A model generated the notes under the pieces. The model was given only the letters and a program-made list of their open reading frames with translations, ran no database searches and was not told the DNA's origin. Both the position numbers and the translations under genes were made by a program. A stretch of 8,333 nucleotides of DNA from the NCBI GenBank assembly GCA_031266255.1, contig JAISBK010000122.1, positions 1 to 8,333 of the forward strand, read 5' to 3'. Below, piece after piece: positions 1-5,882 of this stretch. Source of the stretch: Treponema sp. (lineage in GTDB: Bacteria > Spirochaetota > Spirochaetia > Treponematales > Breznakiellaceae). How positions within the stretch are numbered: position 1 is the first letter of the stretch; each line of letters opens with the position of its first letter.

Positions 1-966
1 GGGCAATTCGGCGATATGAAACTGGAGGATTTATGTGCGTTTGCGGCGCGGCTGGGCTACGACGGGCTGGAGCTCGCAACCCACGCCCATTTTGACGTTC
101 AAAAAGCGCTCTCGGACGACGCCTATATTCCGTTTATCAAAGAAACGCTGCAAAAACACGGTCTGCGGTGTCATGCGATAAGCGCCCATCTTACCGGCCA
201 GTGCGTGGGCGATCTGTGGGACGAGCGGCTCGACAATTTCGCGCCCGCCCGTCTTGCGGGAAAGCCCGTCGAAATACGTACGTGGGCGATAGAAGAAATG
301 AAGAACGCCGCCCGCGCCGCAAAGAAGTTCGGCGTAACGGTGGTGAACGGCTTTACCGGATCGCCTATATGGGCGCGCTGGTACTCGTACCCGCAAACTT
401 CCCCGCGTATGATTGATGACGGCTTCGATCTGATATATGATTTGTGGTCGCCCATCTTTGACGTATTTGACGAGTGCGGCGTAAAGTTCGCGTTTGAGGT
501 ACATCCGTCCGAAATCGCGTTTGATTATTATACCACGAAGCGGCTTTTGGAACGTTTTGATTACCGTCCCGCGCTGGGCCTCAACTACGATCCGAGCCAT
601 CTTGTCTGGCAGGGTGTCAACGAGGTCATCTTTGCGCGTGATTTTGCGGAAAAAGTCTATCATGTTCACATGAAAGACGTAAAAATACATAAAAATGATG
701 GTCGTTCCGGTATTTTGGGATCGTTTTTACCGTTTGGCGATACGCGGCGGGCTTGGGACTTTGTTTCGGTTGGGCACGGATGCGTCGATTTTGACGGCAT
801 TATCCGCGAATTGAACGCGGTGGCTTATACCGGCCCGCTCTCGGTCGAGTGGGAAGATTCCGGCATGGACCGGGAAACCGGTGCCGCGGAAAGTCTACGC
901 AATGTCCAAAAAATTAACTTTTCCCCCTCCGCCTCTGCGTTTGACAGCGCGTTGAAAAACGGTTAG
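1..966 (+). CDS. Sugar phosphate isomerase/epimerase, xylose-isomerase-like TIM barrel (5' end outside window)
   Basis: Member of the xylose isomerase-like TIM-barrel superfamily, which isomerises or epimerises sugars and sugar acids in the cytoplasm using a divalent metal. The reading frame is open from base 1 (GQFGD precedes the first ATG at 16) and those residues look like family sequence, so the true start lies a few codons upstream and the ATG at 16 is probably internal. Counting from that Met, likely metal or substrate residues are Glu161 (FEVHP), Asp192 and His195 (YDPSH), His218 (YHVHMKD) and Glu278 (SVEWED). The C-terminal pattern GAAESLRNV is also typical of the family. About 320 residues are visible, near full family length. 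The exact substrate cannot be read from sequence. A hairpin follows the TAG stop. The gene looks CpG-rich, like the xylanase at the right edge and unlike the genes between, so a role in plant-sugar catabolism is plausible. Confidence 0.85.
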   Translation, partial: GQFGDMKLEDLCAFAARLGYDGLELATHAHFDVQKALSDDAYIPFIKETLQKHGLRCHAISAHLTGQCVGDLWDERLDNFAPARLAGKPVEIRTWAIEEMKNAARAAKKFGVTVVNGFTGSPIWARWYSYPQTSPRMIDDGFDLIYDLWSPIFDVFDECGVKFAFEVHPSEIAFDYYTTKRLLERFDYRPALGLNYDPSHLVWQGVNEVIFARDFAEKVYHVHMKDVKIHKNDGRSGILGSFLPFGDTRRAWDFVSVGHGCVDFDGIIRELNAVAYTGPLSVEWEDSGMDRETGAAESLRNVQKINFSPSASAFDSALKNG

Positions 967-987
967 CAGGACGCGGCGGATTGGAGG

Positions 988-1028
988 CTTTCCGAAAACT
1001 TCAGTTTTTTGGAAAGTACCCTTTTTTT
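988..1028 (+). terminator. Terminator-like hairpin after the sugar isomerase gene
   Basis: CTTTCCGAAAACT (988-1000) pairs with AGTTTTTTGGAAAG (1003-1016) across a two-base TC loop centre, with a wobble pair and one extra base. Seven T residues follow at 1022-1028. The position, 21 bases after the TAG stop, suits a rho-independent terminator. The five bases between stem and T-run, and the A/T-rich inner stem, make it less than ideal, and it may instead be part of a repeat (see the palindrome at 1037-1065). Confidence 0.5.
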
Positions 1029-1036
1029 CCCAAGTT

Positions 1037-1065
1037 ATTCCCAAAACCAACCGAGTTTTGGGAAT
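1037..1065. repeat. Perfect 11-bp inverted repeat
   Basis: ATTCCCAAAAC (1037-1047) and GTTTTGGGAAT (1055-1065) are perfect reverse complements around a seven-base loop. The arm core resembles the arms of the preceding hairpin (TTCC, then AAAAC; GTTTT, then GGAA). The ten-base core TCCCAAAACC (1039-1048) recurs directly at 1113-1122. No T-run follows, so this is not an obvious terminator. It may be a dispersed intergenic palindrome or a protein-binding site. Confidence 0.6.
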
Positions 1066-1228
1066 GACTCTCTTTAGAACAACCGGTGCGGGAAAAGCCG
1101 TCTGGGGAAATCTCCCAAAACCCACAGTAAAGAAACCGTCCCTGCTCAAAAGGATTTTCCAATGGATAAGGCGAAAGTCATGACATCAAATCGAAAGCAC
1201 CATAAAGAAAGAAGGAGGATAAAGATAC
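1066..1228. other. Intergenic stretch with no gene recognised
   Basis: Between the palindrome and the small ORF I see no supported gene. It contains the second TCCCAAAACC copy (1113-1122), a weak GGGA/TCCC stem at about 1105-1116, and the strong Shine-Dalgarno sequence at 1212-1218. A CATAAA at 1201-1206 could be a poor -10 box, but no convincing -35 box sits at the right distance. With the small ORF, this makes a roughly 416-base gap between the two recognisable genes. Confidence 0.5.
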
Positions 1229-1369
1229 ATGAACACCCACGCCGCTATTGTTCAAACCCTCGTCGCGGAACAGAGCAAACAAGGCTTTTCTACAGAATTA
1301 CAAAAAACCGAATTCACCCAAGAATGGCGTCTAGTATGCTGGCTTTCGTATTGCGCGGGGAAACCCTGA
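1229..1369 (+). CDS. Small ORF, 46 aa, unknown; possibly an N-terminal gene remnant
   Basis: An ATG at 1229 is preceded by AAGGAGG (1212-1218), one of the strongest ribosome binding sites in the window, with ten bases between. It opens a 46-codon frame ending in TGA at 1367-1369. The peptide starts MNTHAAIVQTLVAEQ and ends WRLVCWLSYCAGKP. It has ordinary amino acid composition, a likely amphipathic N-terminal helix and two cysteines near the C-terminus, with no signal peptide or known motif. I do not recognise the family. It stops 13 bases before the convergent end of the rhomboid gene. It could be a genuine small protein, or the N-terminal piece of a longer gene cut off by rearrangement. The strong ribosome binding site is the main support. 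Confidence 0.4.
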   Translation: MNTHAAIVQTLVAEQSKQGFSTELQKTEFTQEWRLVCWLSYCAGKP

Positions 1370-1382
1370 AACAGGAACCGGA

Positions 1383-1949
1383 TCAGGACGGAGTCCGGGG
1401 AGTCCTAAAGAAACCGAAGACGCTGCCGCACAAGCCTCCAATAATATGGGCAAACTCTGAAATCGAGTTTTCTGTCAGGGAGTTAAAGAGTTCCCTCCCC
1501 AGATACAATACCATGATGAGGATAAAGGTGAGGGGAATTTCTCCTTTTTTAAAATTGGTGAAGGAAGCCAAAAGAATCATCATAAAGGCCACCCCAGAGG
1601 CTCCCAGCAGGCTTGTGGAGAAAAAAAGGACGTTAAGTACCCCGGTGACCAGCGCGGTGATGAAGATCATTTCCAAGAGGGGCAAGGAACCGTACCGTTC
1701 TTCCAAAATAGGGCCAATGAGGAGGATCAACGAAAAATTAGCAATCAGGTGGGTCCAATTAGCATGGCCTATCACATGGGTTACTAAGGTTACCCAATTC
1801 TGTATGCGGGAAAAGGCAAAACCGCCCTTGCCGGGAACCATAAACCAGGATTCAGTCAAAAAGGGTAACAGGGTACTCGAAAGAATGAGCACCAGTACAC
1901 TGCTAAAGGTTAAGGTTAATATGGTGGGAGCGTTGTATTTAATGCGCAT
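1383..1949 (-). CDS. Rhomboid-family intramembrane serine protease
   Basis: Rhomboid proteases cut membrane proteins within or next to the bilayer using a Ser-His dyad. The 188-residue protein is almost entirely hydrophobic, with about six membrane helices, close to the minimal bacterial rhomboid core. The nucleophile motif GASG lies at residues 116-119 (Ser118) and the catalytic His168 sits in EFAHIIGG, a glycine-rich last helix. The helix-2 motif GHANWTHLIAN (residues 61-71) supplies the His and Asn expected for the oxyanion region. Both catalytic residues are present, so it should be active; the substrate is unknown. It is the last gene of a likely three-gene operon: its ATG is nine bases past the TGA of the pRiA4b-like gene. 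Its probable ribosome binding site AAGGAG (complement of 1963-1968) starts next to that stop codon, with rather long spacing. Confidence 0.88.
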   Translation of the reverse strand: MRIKYNAPTILTLTFSSVLVLILSSTLLPFLTESWFMVPGKGGFAFSRIQNWVTLVTHVIGHANWTHLIANFSLILLIGPILEERYGSLPLLEMIFITALVTGVLNVLFFSTSLLGASGVAFMMILLASFTNFKKGEIPLTFILIMVLYLGRELFNSLTENSISEFAHIIGGLCGSVFGFFRTPRTPS

Positions 1950-1958
1950 CCTGCTCGT

Positions 1959-2561
1959 TCAACTCCTTTGTAGCTGAGTATGGAGCAATCCATTGACCTC
2001 ATCAAGGGCAAAATAATCTGGATCGAAATCTCTGAGCCATACAAGCCATTCCGGTAATTGCTGCTTGTGGATTACCGAGGCCTTGAGGGTTTCCAGCAGT
2101 TCCTCATACCCATAAGGCCCCCCTGAGTTTTCTGGCGGACAAGCCCTTTTACCACTCAAACAACGGGCATACTGCTTATCTTCATCGGAACATCCTGCGG
2201 TAGAGCGGATTTTGGATACCCGGATATGGTGATCCCACGTATCCCCAAAGTCATAAGTATACCGAAAACGCTGCTTCTCTTGCAGCTCCAGACTATCCAG
2301 CGTATGCTCGTCTTCATCTTCCATATCCAAATCAGCAACCAGGGATACTGGGCCGTACTGTATCGTATGCAGCGTAAAGGCATGCAGATGCTCATCATCC
2401 CAGCCCATACTATCTTGAATAACCCTATGGAGACTGCCCAAGGTAAAAGACCCCGGTACCTGGATACGCCTCCAAATAGGGGGACTAATAGCTTCAAGGC
2501 TTATGCGCAGGATAAACAGCGATTTCGGTTCTTTGTCGTAGGGATGGCTTACTTTTTGCAT
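1959..2561 (-). CDS. Plasmid pRiA4b ORF-3-like family protein
   Basis: This 200-residue protein matches the family named after ORF-3 of plasmid pRiA4b (also seen as IS1096 passenger-like proteins), whose biochemical function is not established. Family hallmarks appear in order. PPIWRRIQVP (27-36) and LGSLHRVIQDSMGW (41-54) come first. A short acidic stretch (about 78-86) follows, then YDFGDTWDHHI (103-113). Last are GKRACPPENSGGPYGYEEL (137-155) and FDPDYFALDEVN (179-190). The conserved Asp, His and Cys residues are all present, and length is normal for a single-domain member. The ATG at 2561 has GAGGAG (complement of 2570-2575) at good spacing. It lies 28 bases downstream of the exonuclease III stop and nine bases ahead of the rhomboid start, so the three are probably cotranscribed. 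No transposase or plasmid gene is nearby, so mobility is not implied. Confidence 0.85.
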   Translation of the reverse strand: MQKVSHPYDKEPKSLFILRISLEAISPPIWRRIQVPGSFTLGSLHRVIQDSMGWDDEHLHAFTLHTIQYGPVSLVADLDMEDEDEHTLDSLELQEKQRFRYTYDFGDTWDHHIRVSKIRSTAGCSDEDKQYARCLSGKRACPPENSGGPYGYEELLETLKASVIHKQQLPEWLVWLRDFDPDYFALDEVNGLLHTQLQRS

Positions 2562-2589
2562 GTTAACTACTCCTCAATGGTGTTGCTGC

Positions 2590-3381
2590 TTATTCCAGGT
2601 TCACTTCAAGTACTACCGGACAGTGATCAGAACCTAGTACATCAGACCGTATCGTTGCACGCTGTACCTGGGGCAGGAAGCCAACATCTACACAATGGTA
2701 ATCAATCCGCCATCCCACGTTCCGCTTCCTGGCTGCGGTTCGGTAAGACCACCAGCTATACTGTCCTGTTTCACCTGGGTGAAAATGACGAAACGTATCC
2801 ACATAACCTGCATGGGTGAAGGTATCCATCCAAGCCCGCTCTTCCGGAAGATACCCCGGATTACCTTCGTTTTCTTTGGGCCGGGCTAGATCCAGGGGAG
2901 TATGGGCTATGTTGTAATCCCCACAAAGGACTAGATGGCGGCCTTGGGACACCAGAGTATCGCAATACCCCTGTATGGCCTTACAGAAAGCCAATTTGTA
3001 ATCTAACCGGGCTCCTGCCTCCTGGGAATTGGGAAAATAGGCACAGATAAGTACAAAATCCTTAAAATCCGCCGCCAATACCCGCCCTTCATCGTCGAAC
3101 TCCCCGATGCCCAGGGGTTTCACCTCCAAGGCTTGGCGCTTACTGTATATGGCAACCCCGGAATATCCGAGTTTTTTGGCACTGGCCCAATATGAAGTAT
3201 ACACCTTTCCATGAGCATCTTTGAGGTTGATCAATTCCGATGAAAGCTGTTCTGGGTTGGCCTTGGTTTCTTGGAGGCAGAGTATATCTGGAGATTCATC
3301 CTGTATCCACGGTACTAAGCCCCGTTTTTCCACTGCCCGTATACCGTTGACGTTCCAGGATACAATTTTTTCCACAACCAT
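2590..3381 (-). CDS. xth: Exodeoxyribonuclease III (AP endonuclease family)
   Basis: Exonuclease III cleaves DNA at abasic sites and removes 3' blocking groups during base excision repair, using Mg2+. The 263-residue length is normal for the family. The motifs are complete: SWNVNGIRA with Asn10, LCLQETKA with Glu38, AYFPN with Tyr115, GDYNIAHTPLDL with Asp155 and Asn157, LPEERAWMD (178-186), WRIDY (224-228) and GSDHCPV with Asp252 and His253. These are the known catalytic and metal-binding positions. The start chosen is ATG at 3381; no Shine-Dalgarno sequence precedes it. A near-consensus promoter places the expected +1 on the A of this ATG, suggesting a leaderless message. It leads a probable operon with the pRiA4b-like and rhomboid genes. 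A GTG two codons in would also begin close to family starts but has no ribosome binding site. Confidence 0.95.
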   Translation of the reverse strand: MVVEKIVSWNVNGIRAVEKRGLVPWIQDESPDILCLQETKANPEQLSSELINLKDAHGKVYTSYWASAKKLGYSGVAIYSKRQALEVKPLGIGEFDDEGRVLAADFKDFVLICAYFPNSQEAGARLDYKLAFCKAIQGYCDTLVSQGRHLVLCGDYNIAHTPLDLARPKENEGNPGYLPEERAWMDTFTHAGYVDTFRHFHPGETGQYSWWSYRTAARKRNVGWRIDYHCVDVGFLPQVQRATIRSDVLGSDHCPVVLEVNLE

Positions 3382-3387
3382 TAGAAA

Positions 3388-3416
3388 AATATACTACGGT
3401 ACTGGAATAGTGGCAA
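3388..3416 (-). promoter_or_regulatory. Sigma70-type promoter for exonuclease III; predicted leaderless start
   Basis: On the minus strand TTGCCA (complement of 3411-3416) and TATATT (complement of 3388-3393) are separated by exactly 17 bases. The usual transcription start, seven bases past the -10 box, falls at 3381, the A of the exonuclease III ATG. It lies in the 67-base gap after the ABC transporter ATPase gene, so the repair-gene operon can be expressed independently of the importer. Confidence 0.6.
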
Positions 3417-3448
3417 GGATGCTCAGATGATCCAACCCATGATGAGCC

Positions 3449-4198
3449 TTAAACGCTGTTTATCCGTTTGAGAAAAGCCCGGGTCCGTTCCTGCTGGGGA
3501 TGATCGATGAGTTCCGCTGCAGGGCCTGATTCAATGAAGACCCCTCCGTCCATGAAAAGCACCCGGTCTGCAACTTCTCGGGCAAAGTTCATCTCATGGG
3601 TAACAATAAGCATGGTCATGTTTTCCGCTGCCAATGCCCGGATCGCGTGCAGGATTTCCTCGGTCAGTTCCGGGTCCAAGGCGCTGGTAGGCTCATCAAA
3701 GAAAATGACCTCTGGGTCCAGGGCAAGGGCCCGGGCAATGGAAACCCGCTGCTGCTGCCCGCCGGATAAGGAGCAGGGATAGGCACCGGCTTTTTCAGAA
3801 AGTCCCATTTTCTCAAGCAGGTTCCTTGCCCGAGCCTCAGCTTCTCCCTTGGTCCTGTGCAGTACCTGTACTTGAGCCTCGGTGATGTTCCGCAATACCG
3901 AAAAATGGGGGAACAAATTGAAGTTCTGAAATACCAGACCCACCTTGAGGCATACCTGCCTGAGCACTGGACCAGGCGCATACACCCCATCCTTTACCAT
4001 CTCTGAACCTGCCAAGATGATAGTCCCCTGGTCAATCAATTCGAGATGAATAATAGCCCTAAGCAGGGTGGATTTCCCTGATCCTGAAGGCCCAATAATG
4101 GCCACTACTTCACCCTGGGCTACGGTGAAAGATACCTGCTGTAACACCCGCAGGTTCCCAAAAGATTTGGAAAGCCCCTCAACCTGGATTACGTCCAT
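3449..4198 (-). CDS. Polar amino acid ABC transporter, ATP-binding protein
   Basis: Cytoplasmic ATPase of a polar amino acid importer (PAAT family, GlnQ/HisP/ArtP type). It hydrolyses ATP as a dimer to drive uptake through the permease encoded just upstream. The 249 residues are standard length. Motifs in order are Walker A GPSGSGKST (36-44), Q-loop VFQNFNLFPH (Gln91), signature LSGGQQQR (144-151), Walker B VIFFDEP with Glu169, D-loop SALD (172-175) and the switch His201 in THEM. FNLFPH and HEMNFAREVADRV are typical of this subfamily. The ATG at 4198 is preceded by AAGGAA (complement of 4205-4210), 21 bases after the permease stop. It is the last gene of the three-gene importer operon. No convincing terminator follows, so some read-through into exonuclease III is possible. 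The exact amino acid carried cannot be told from this subunit. Confidence 0.95.
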   Translation of the reverse strand: MDVIQVEGLSKSFGNLRVLQQVSFTVAQGEVVAIIGPSGSGKSTLLRAIIHLELIDQGTIILAGSEMVKDGVYAPGPVLRQVCLKVGLVFQNFNLFPHFSVLRNITEAQVQVLHRTKGEAEARARNLLEKMGLSEKAGAYPCSLSGGQQQRVSIARALALDPEVIFFDEPTSALDPELTEEILHAIRALAAENMTMLIVTHEMNFAREVADRVLFMDGGVFIESGPAAELIDHPQQERTRAFLKRINSV

Positions 4199-4219
4199 AA
4201 GCGCTTCCTTGAGCCAAGG

Positions 4220-4915
4220 TTATGTATAATAGGAAAGTTTCTTTTCATACCAGGTAAAGGCCAAAGAAACCACCCAGTTTATCATAAAATAGAACACCCC
4301 TGCAACAAAAATCGGCAGGGTGGAGAATTCCCGGGCCGCGGCATTCTGGGCTGCATGAAACAGCTCCGCCACCCCAATGGTTTGGGCCAAAGCCGTGTCC
4401 TTAACCAAGGTGATCACCTCGTTCCCCGAAGCCGGTAAGATTCGTTTGATAACCTGGGGCAGGATGATCCTCCCAAAGGTCTGGGAATGGGTAAACCCCA
4501 GAACCTGAGCCGCTTCATACTGGCCCTTGGCTATGGATTCTATGCCCCCTCGGTAGATTTCCGCAAAATACGCCGCGTAGTTCAGCACAAACGCGATGAT
4601 AACCGCGGTAAACCGATCATAGGAAAGCACAAACCTCAGAACCTGCCAGAATTCCGGGGAACCTCCCCCAAAACTATCGTAAAGGGCTTTATACAGGTAC
4701 TTGGGGGCAAAATAAATAAAGATAAGCTGCAGAATCAAGGGGGTTCCGCGCATGATTAACAGATACCCGTTAATCATCCCGCGAATCACCCGATGCCGGG
4801 ACATCCGTCCAAATGCCAGGGGCAGCGCCAGGGGTAGGGAAAAAACCAAGGTGAGAAAAAACACCTCCAACGAGATGATCGCCCCTTGCAGCATAATGCC
4901 CAGCATTTGAACCAT
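4220..4915 (-). CDS. Polar amino acid ABC transporter, permease protein
   Basis: Inner-membrane channel subunit of the amino acid importer (HisM/GlnP type), probably working as a homodimer since only one permease gene is present. The 231-residue protein has about five hydrophobic segments. It carries the family landmarks RGTPL (56-60), NYAAYFAEIYRGGIESI (112-128) and the EAA coupling loop YEAAQVLGFTHSQTFGRIILPQ (133-154, which contacts the ATPase). SGNEVITLVKDTALA (163-177) and the VAELFHAAQ segment follow. The ATG at 4915 has AGGAG with five-base spacing. This site overlaps the TAG stop of the binding-protein gene (TAGGAG), a close junction consistent with coupled translation. The loop at residues 72-90 is somewhat long (KYLYKALYDSFGGGSPEFW), seen in some members and not a sign of damage. 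Confidence 0.94.
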   Translation of the reverse strand: MVQMLGIMLQGAIISLEVFFLTLVFSLPLALPLAFGRMSRHRVIRGMINGYLLIMRGTPLILQLIFIYFAPKYLYKALYDSFGGGSPEFWQVLRFVLSYDRFTAVIIAFVLNYAAYFAEIYRGGIESIAKGQYEAAQVLGFTHSQTFGRIILPQVIKRILPASGNEVITLVKDTALAQTIGVAELFHAAQNAAAREFSTLPIFVAGVFYFMINWVVSLAFTWYEKKLSYYT

Positions 4916-4923
4916 GATTGCTC

Positions 4924-5772
4924 CTAGTTATCCGTAGGGATAATGGAAATATCCGCCCCAAACCATTTAATCGCCAGACGGCTCACGGTTCCGTCTTTGG
5001 CCATAGCTTCCAGGGTTTCCCAGACCTTGTTCGCCAAGGCAAGGTCGCGCTTCCTAAATCCAATACCAAATTCTTCTGGGGACAGGGTTTCCTCTAAAAT
5101 ACGGAAGGATTTCCCTGAACGGTTGATATTATCATTGGCAACCACGAGGTCCATGATGATCGCATCCACCCCACCGACTTCCAGGTCCATCAATGCGGTG
5201 AGGTATTCTTTGTATTCAACCACCCCTTTGAGGCTGGCCTTTAATGCCCCTGCCTTATTCAGGGCCTCCACCGAAGACGAACCAGCTTGAAGCCCCGCGG
5301 TTGTTCCTGCCAAGTCTTGCAAGGTGATATAGGGCGCGTCAGCCTTAACCACCACCACCTGGGCATTTCTCAAATAGGGTTTCGTGAAGGTAAGCGCCGC
5401 CTTCCGCTCGTCGGTGATGGTAAATCCATTCCAAATGCAATCGATTTCCCCGGTATTCAGTTCCTGTTCTTTGGCGTTCCAGTCAATAGGCTGGAGTACC
5501 AGCTCTATTCCCAAGCGGGAAGCCACTTCCTTGGCTAGATCCACATCATAGCCCACGATTTCGTTGGCTTCATTGCGAAACCCCATAGGGGGAAATGAAT
5601 CATCCAAGCCCATGATCAATTTCTTTTTCGCCAGTACGTTCTGAAGCGAGGCATCCTGTTCAGCCTCCCGCTGCGCACCTGTTCTTGGCCCTGGGGCTTC
5701 CTGTTTCGCGCCGGCAAACACGCCGCTCAACGCCACCAGTCCACACAACCCGATCATACCTAATCGTTTCAT
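4924..5772 (-). CDS. Polar amino acid ABC transporter, substrate-binding protein
   Basis: Extracytoplasmic receptor that captures an amino acid and delivers it to the permease (PF00497-type fold). From the ATG at 5772 it has 282 residues: an N-terminal export signal (MKRLGMIGLCGLVALSGVFA), a short Pro/Gln/Glu-rich linker (about 24-43), then the binding domain. Family features are MGLDDSFPPMGF (54-65), VGYDVDLAKEVASRLG (73-88), IWNGFTITDERK with Arg123 for the ligand carboxylate, LQAGSSS (161-167) and Asp208 in IIMDLV for the ligand amino group. This suggests an ordinary alpha-amino acid ligand. No lipobox Cys follows the hydrophobic stretch, so signal peptidase I cleavage near FAGA looks likelier than lipidation. 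The longer frame starts with GTG at 5778, but the ribosome binding site AAAGGAG ends on that GTG, so the ATG is preferred. It is first in the importer operon. Confidence 0.93.
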   Translation of the reverse strand: MKRLGMIGLCGLVALSGVFAGAKQEAPGPRTGAQREAEQDASLQNVLAKKKLIMGLDDSFPPMGFRNEANEIVGYDVDLAKEVASRLGIELVLQPIDWNAKEQELNTGEIDCIWNGFTITDERKAALTFTKPYLRNAQVVVVKADAPYITLQDLAGTTAGLQAGSSSVEALNKAGALKASLKGVVEYKEYLTALMDLEVGGVDAIIMDLVVANDNINRSGKSFRILEETLSPEEFGIGFRKRDLALANKVWETLEAMAKDGTVSRLAIKWFGADISIIPTDN

Positions 5773-5777
5773 ATTCA

Positions 5778-5784
5778 CTCCTTT
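5778..5784 (-). promoter_or_regulatory. Ribosome binding site that fixes the binding-protein start
   Basis: AAAGGAG on the minus strand lies five bases before ATG 5772 but overlaps the alternative GTG at 5778. The spacing fits only the ATG, giving a 282-residue protein. Confidence 0.75.
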
Positions 5785-5790
5785 ACTATT

Positions 5791-5830
5791 GCTTTACCCC
5801 TGAGTACCCTTAAGCCCCTGATGATAAAGC
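5791..5830 (-). repeat. Inverted and direct repeats in the importer mRNA leader
   Basis: On the minus strand GCTTTA (complement of 5825-5830) and TAAAGC (complement of 5791-5796) can pair around a 28-base loop. Inside lie two direct copies of TCAGGGG (complements of 5797-5803 and 5815-5821), 18 bases apart, with CTTAAG between them. All of this falls in the predicted 59-base leader, just ahead of the ribosome binding site. It could be an operator for a dimeric regulator or a weak leader structure. I do not recognise a known riboswitch. Confidence 0.4.
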
Positions 5831-5837
5831 CTAGATG

Positions 5838-5866
5838 AGTATAGCTGCTTTACGGCATAATGGCAA
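5838..5866 (-). promoter_or_regulatory. Sigma70-type promoter of the amino acid importer operon
   Basis: On the minus strand TTGCCA (complement of 5861-5866) and TATACT (complement of 5838-5843) are separated by 17 bases, near consensus. The predicted start is about 5831, giving a leader of about 59 bases. The -35 box is 16 bases from the start of the divergent racemase gene, so the two genes share control DNA. Confidence 0.6.
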
Positions 5867-5882
5867 TGGTAAAGAGAAACCA

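Noticed and set aside
31..690. Open frame of 219 codons on the minus strand
   Set aside because: Shadow of the isomerase gene, caused by its CpG-rich codon use; no motif and no ribosome binding site.
1162..1977. Open frame of 271 codons on the plus strand
   Set aside because: It is antisense to the rhomboid gene over most of its length, rich in Lys/Arg with no domain pattern, and has no good ribosome binding site.
2226..2819. Open frame of 197 codons on the plus strand
   Set aside because: Antisense across the pRiA4b-like and exonuclease III genes, both of which have complete family motifs.
3418..3448. Terminator after the importer ATPase gene
   Set aside because: Only short bulged pairing (AAGG/CCTT and CTCA/TGAG) around a long loop and no T-run on the minus strand.
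5833..5861. Forward promoter for the racemase using CATAAT (5856-5861) as -10
   Set aside because: The start would fit ATG 5883, but no recognisable -35 box lies 16-18 bases upstream, so it is not listed as a feature.
5835..5882. Longer start (ATG 5835) for the racemase
   Set aside because: No ribosome binding site; the extra 16 residues (SIAALRHNGNGKEKP after Met) do not look like the family and would overlap the importer promoter.
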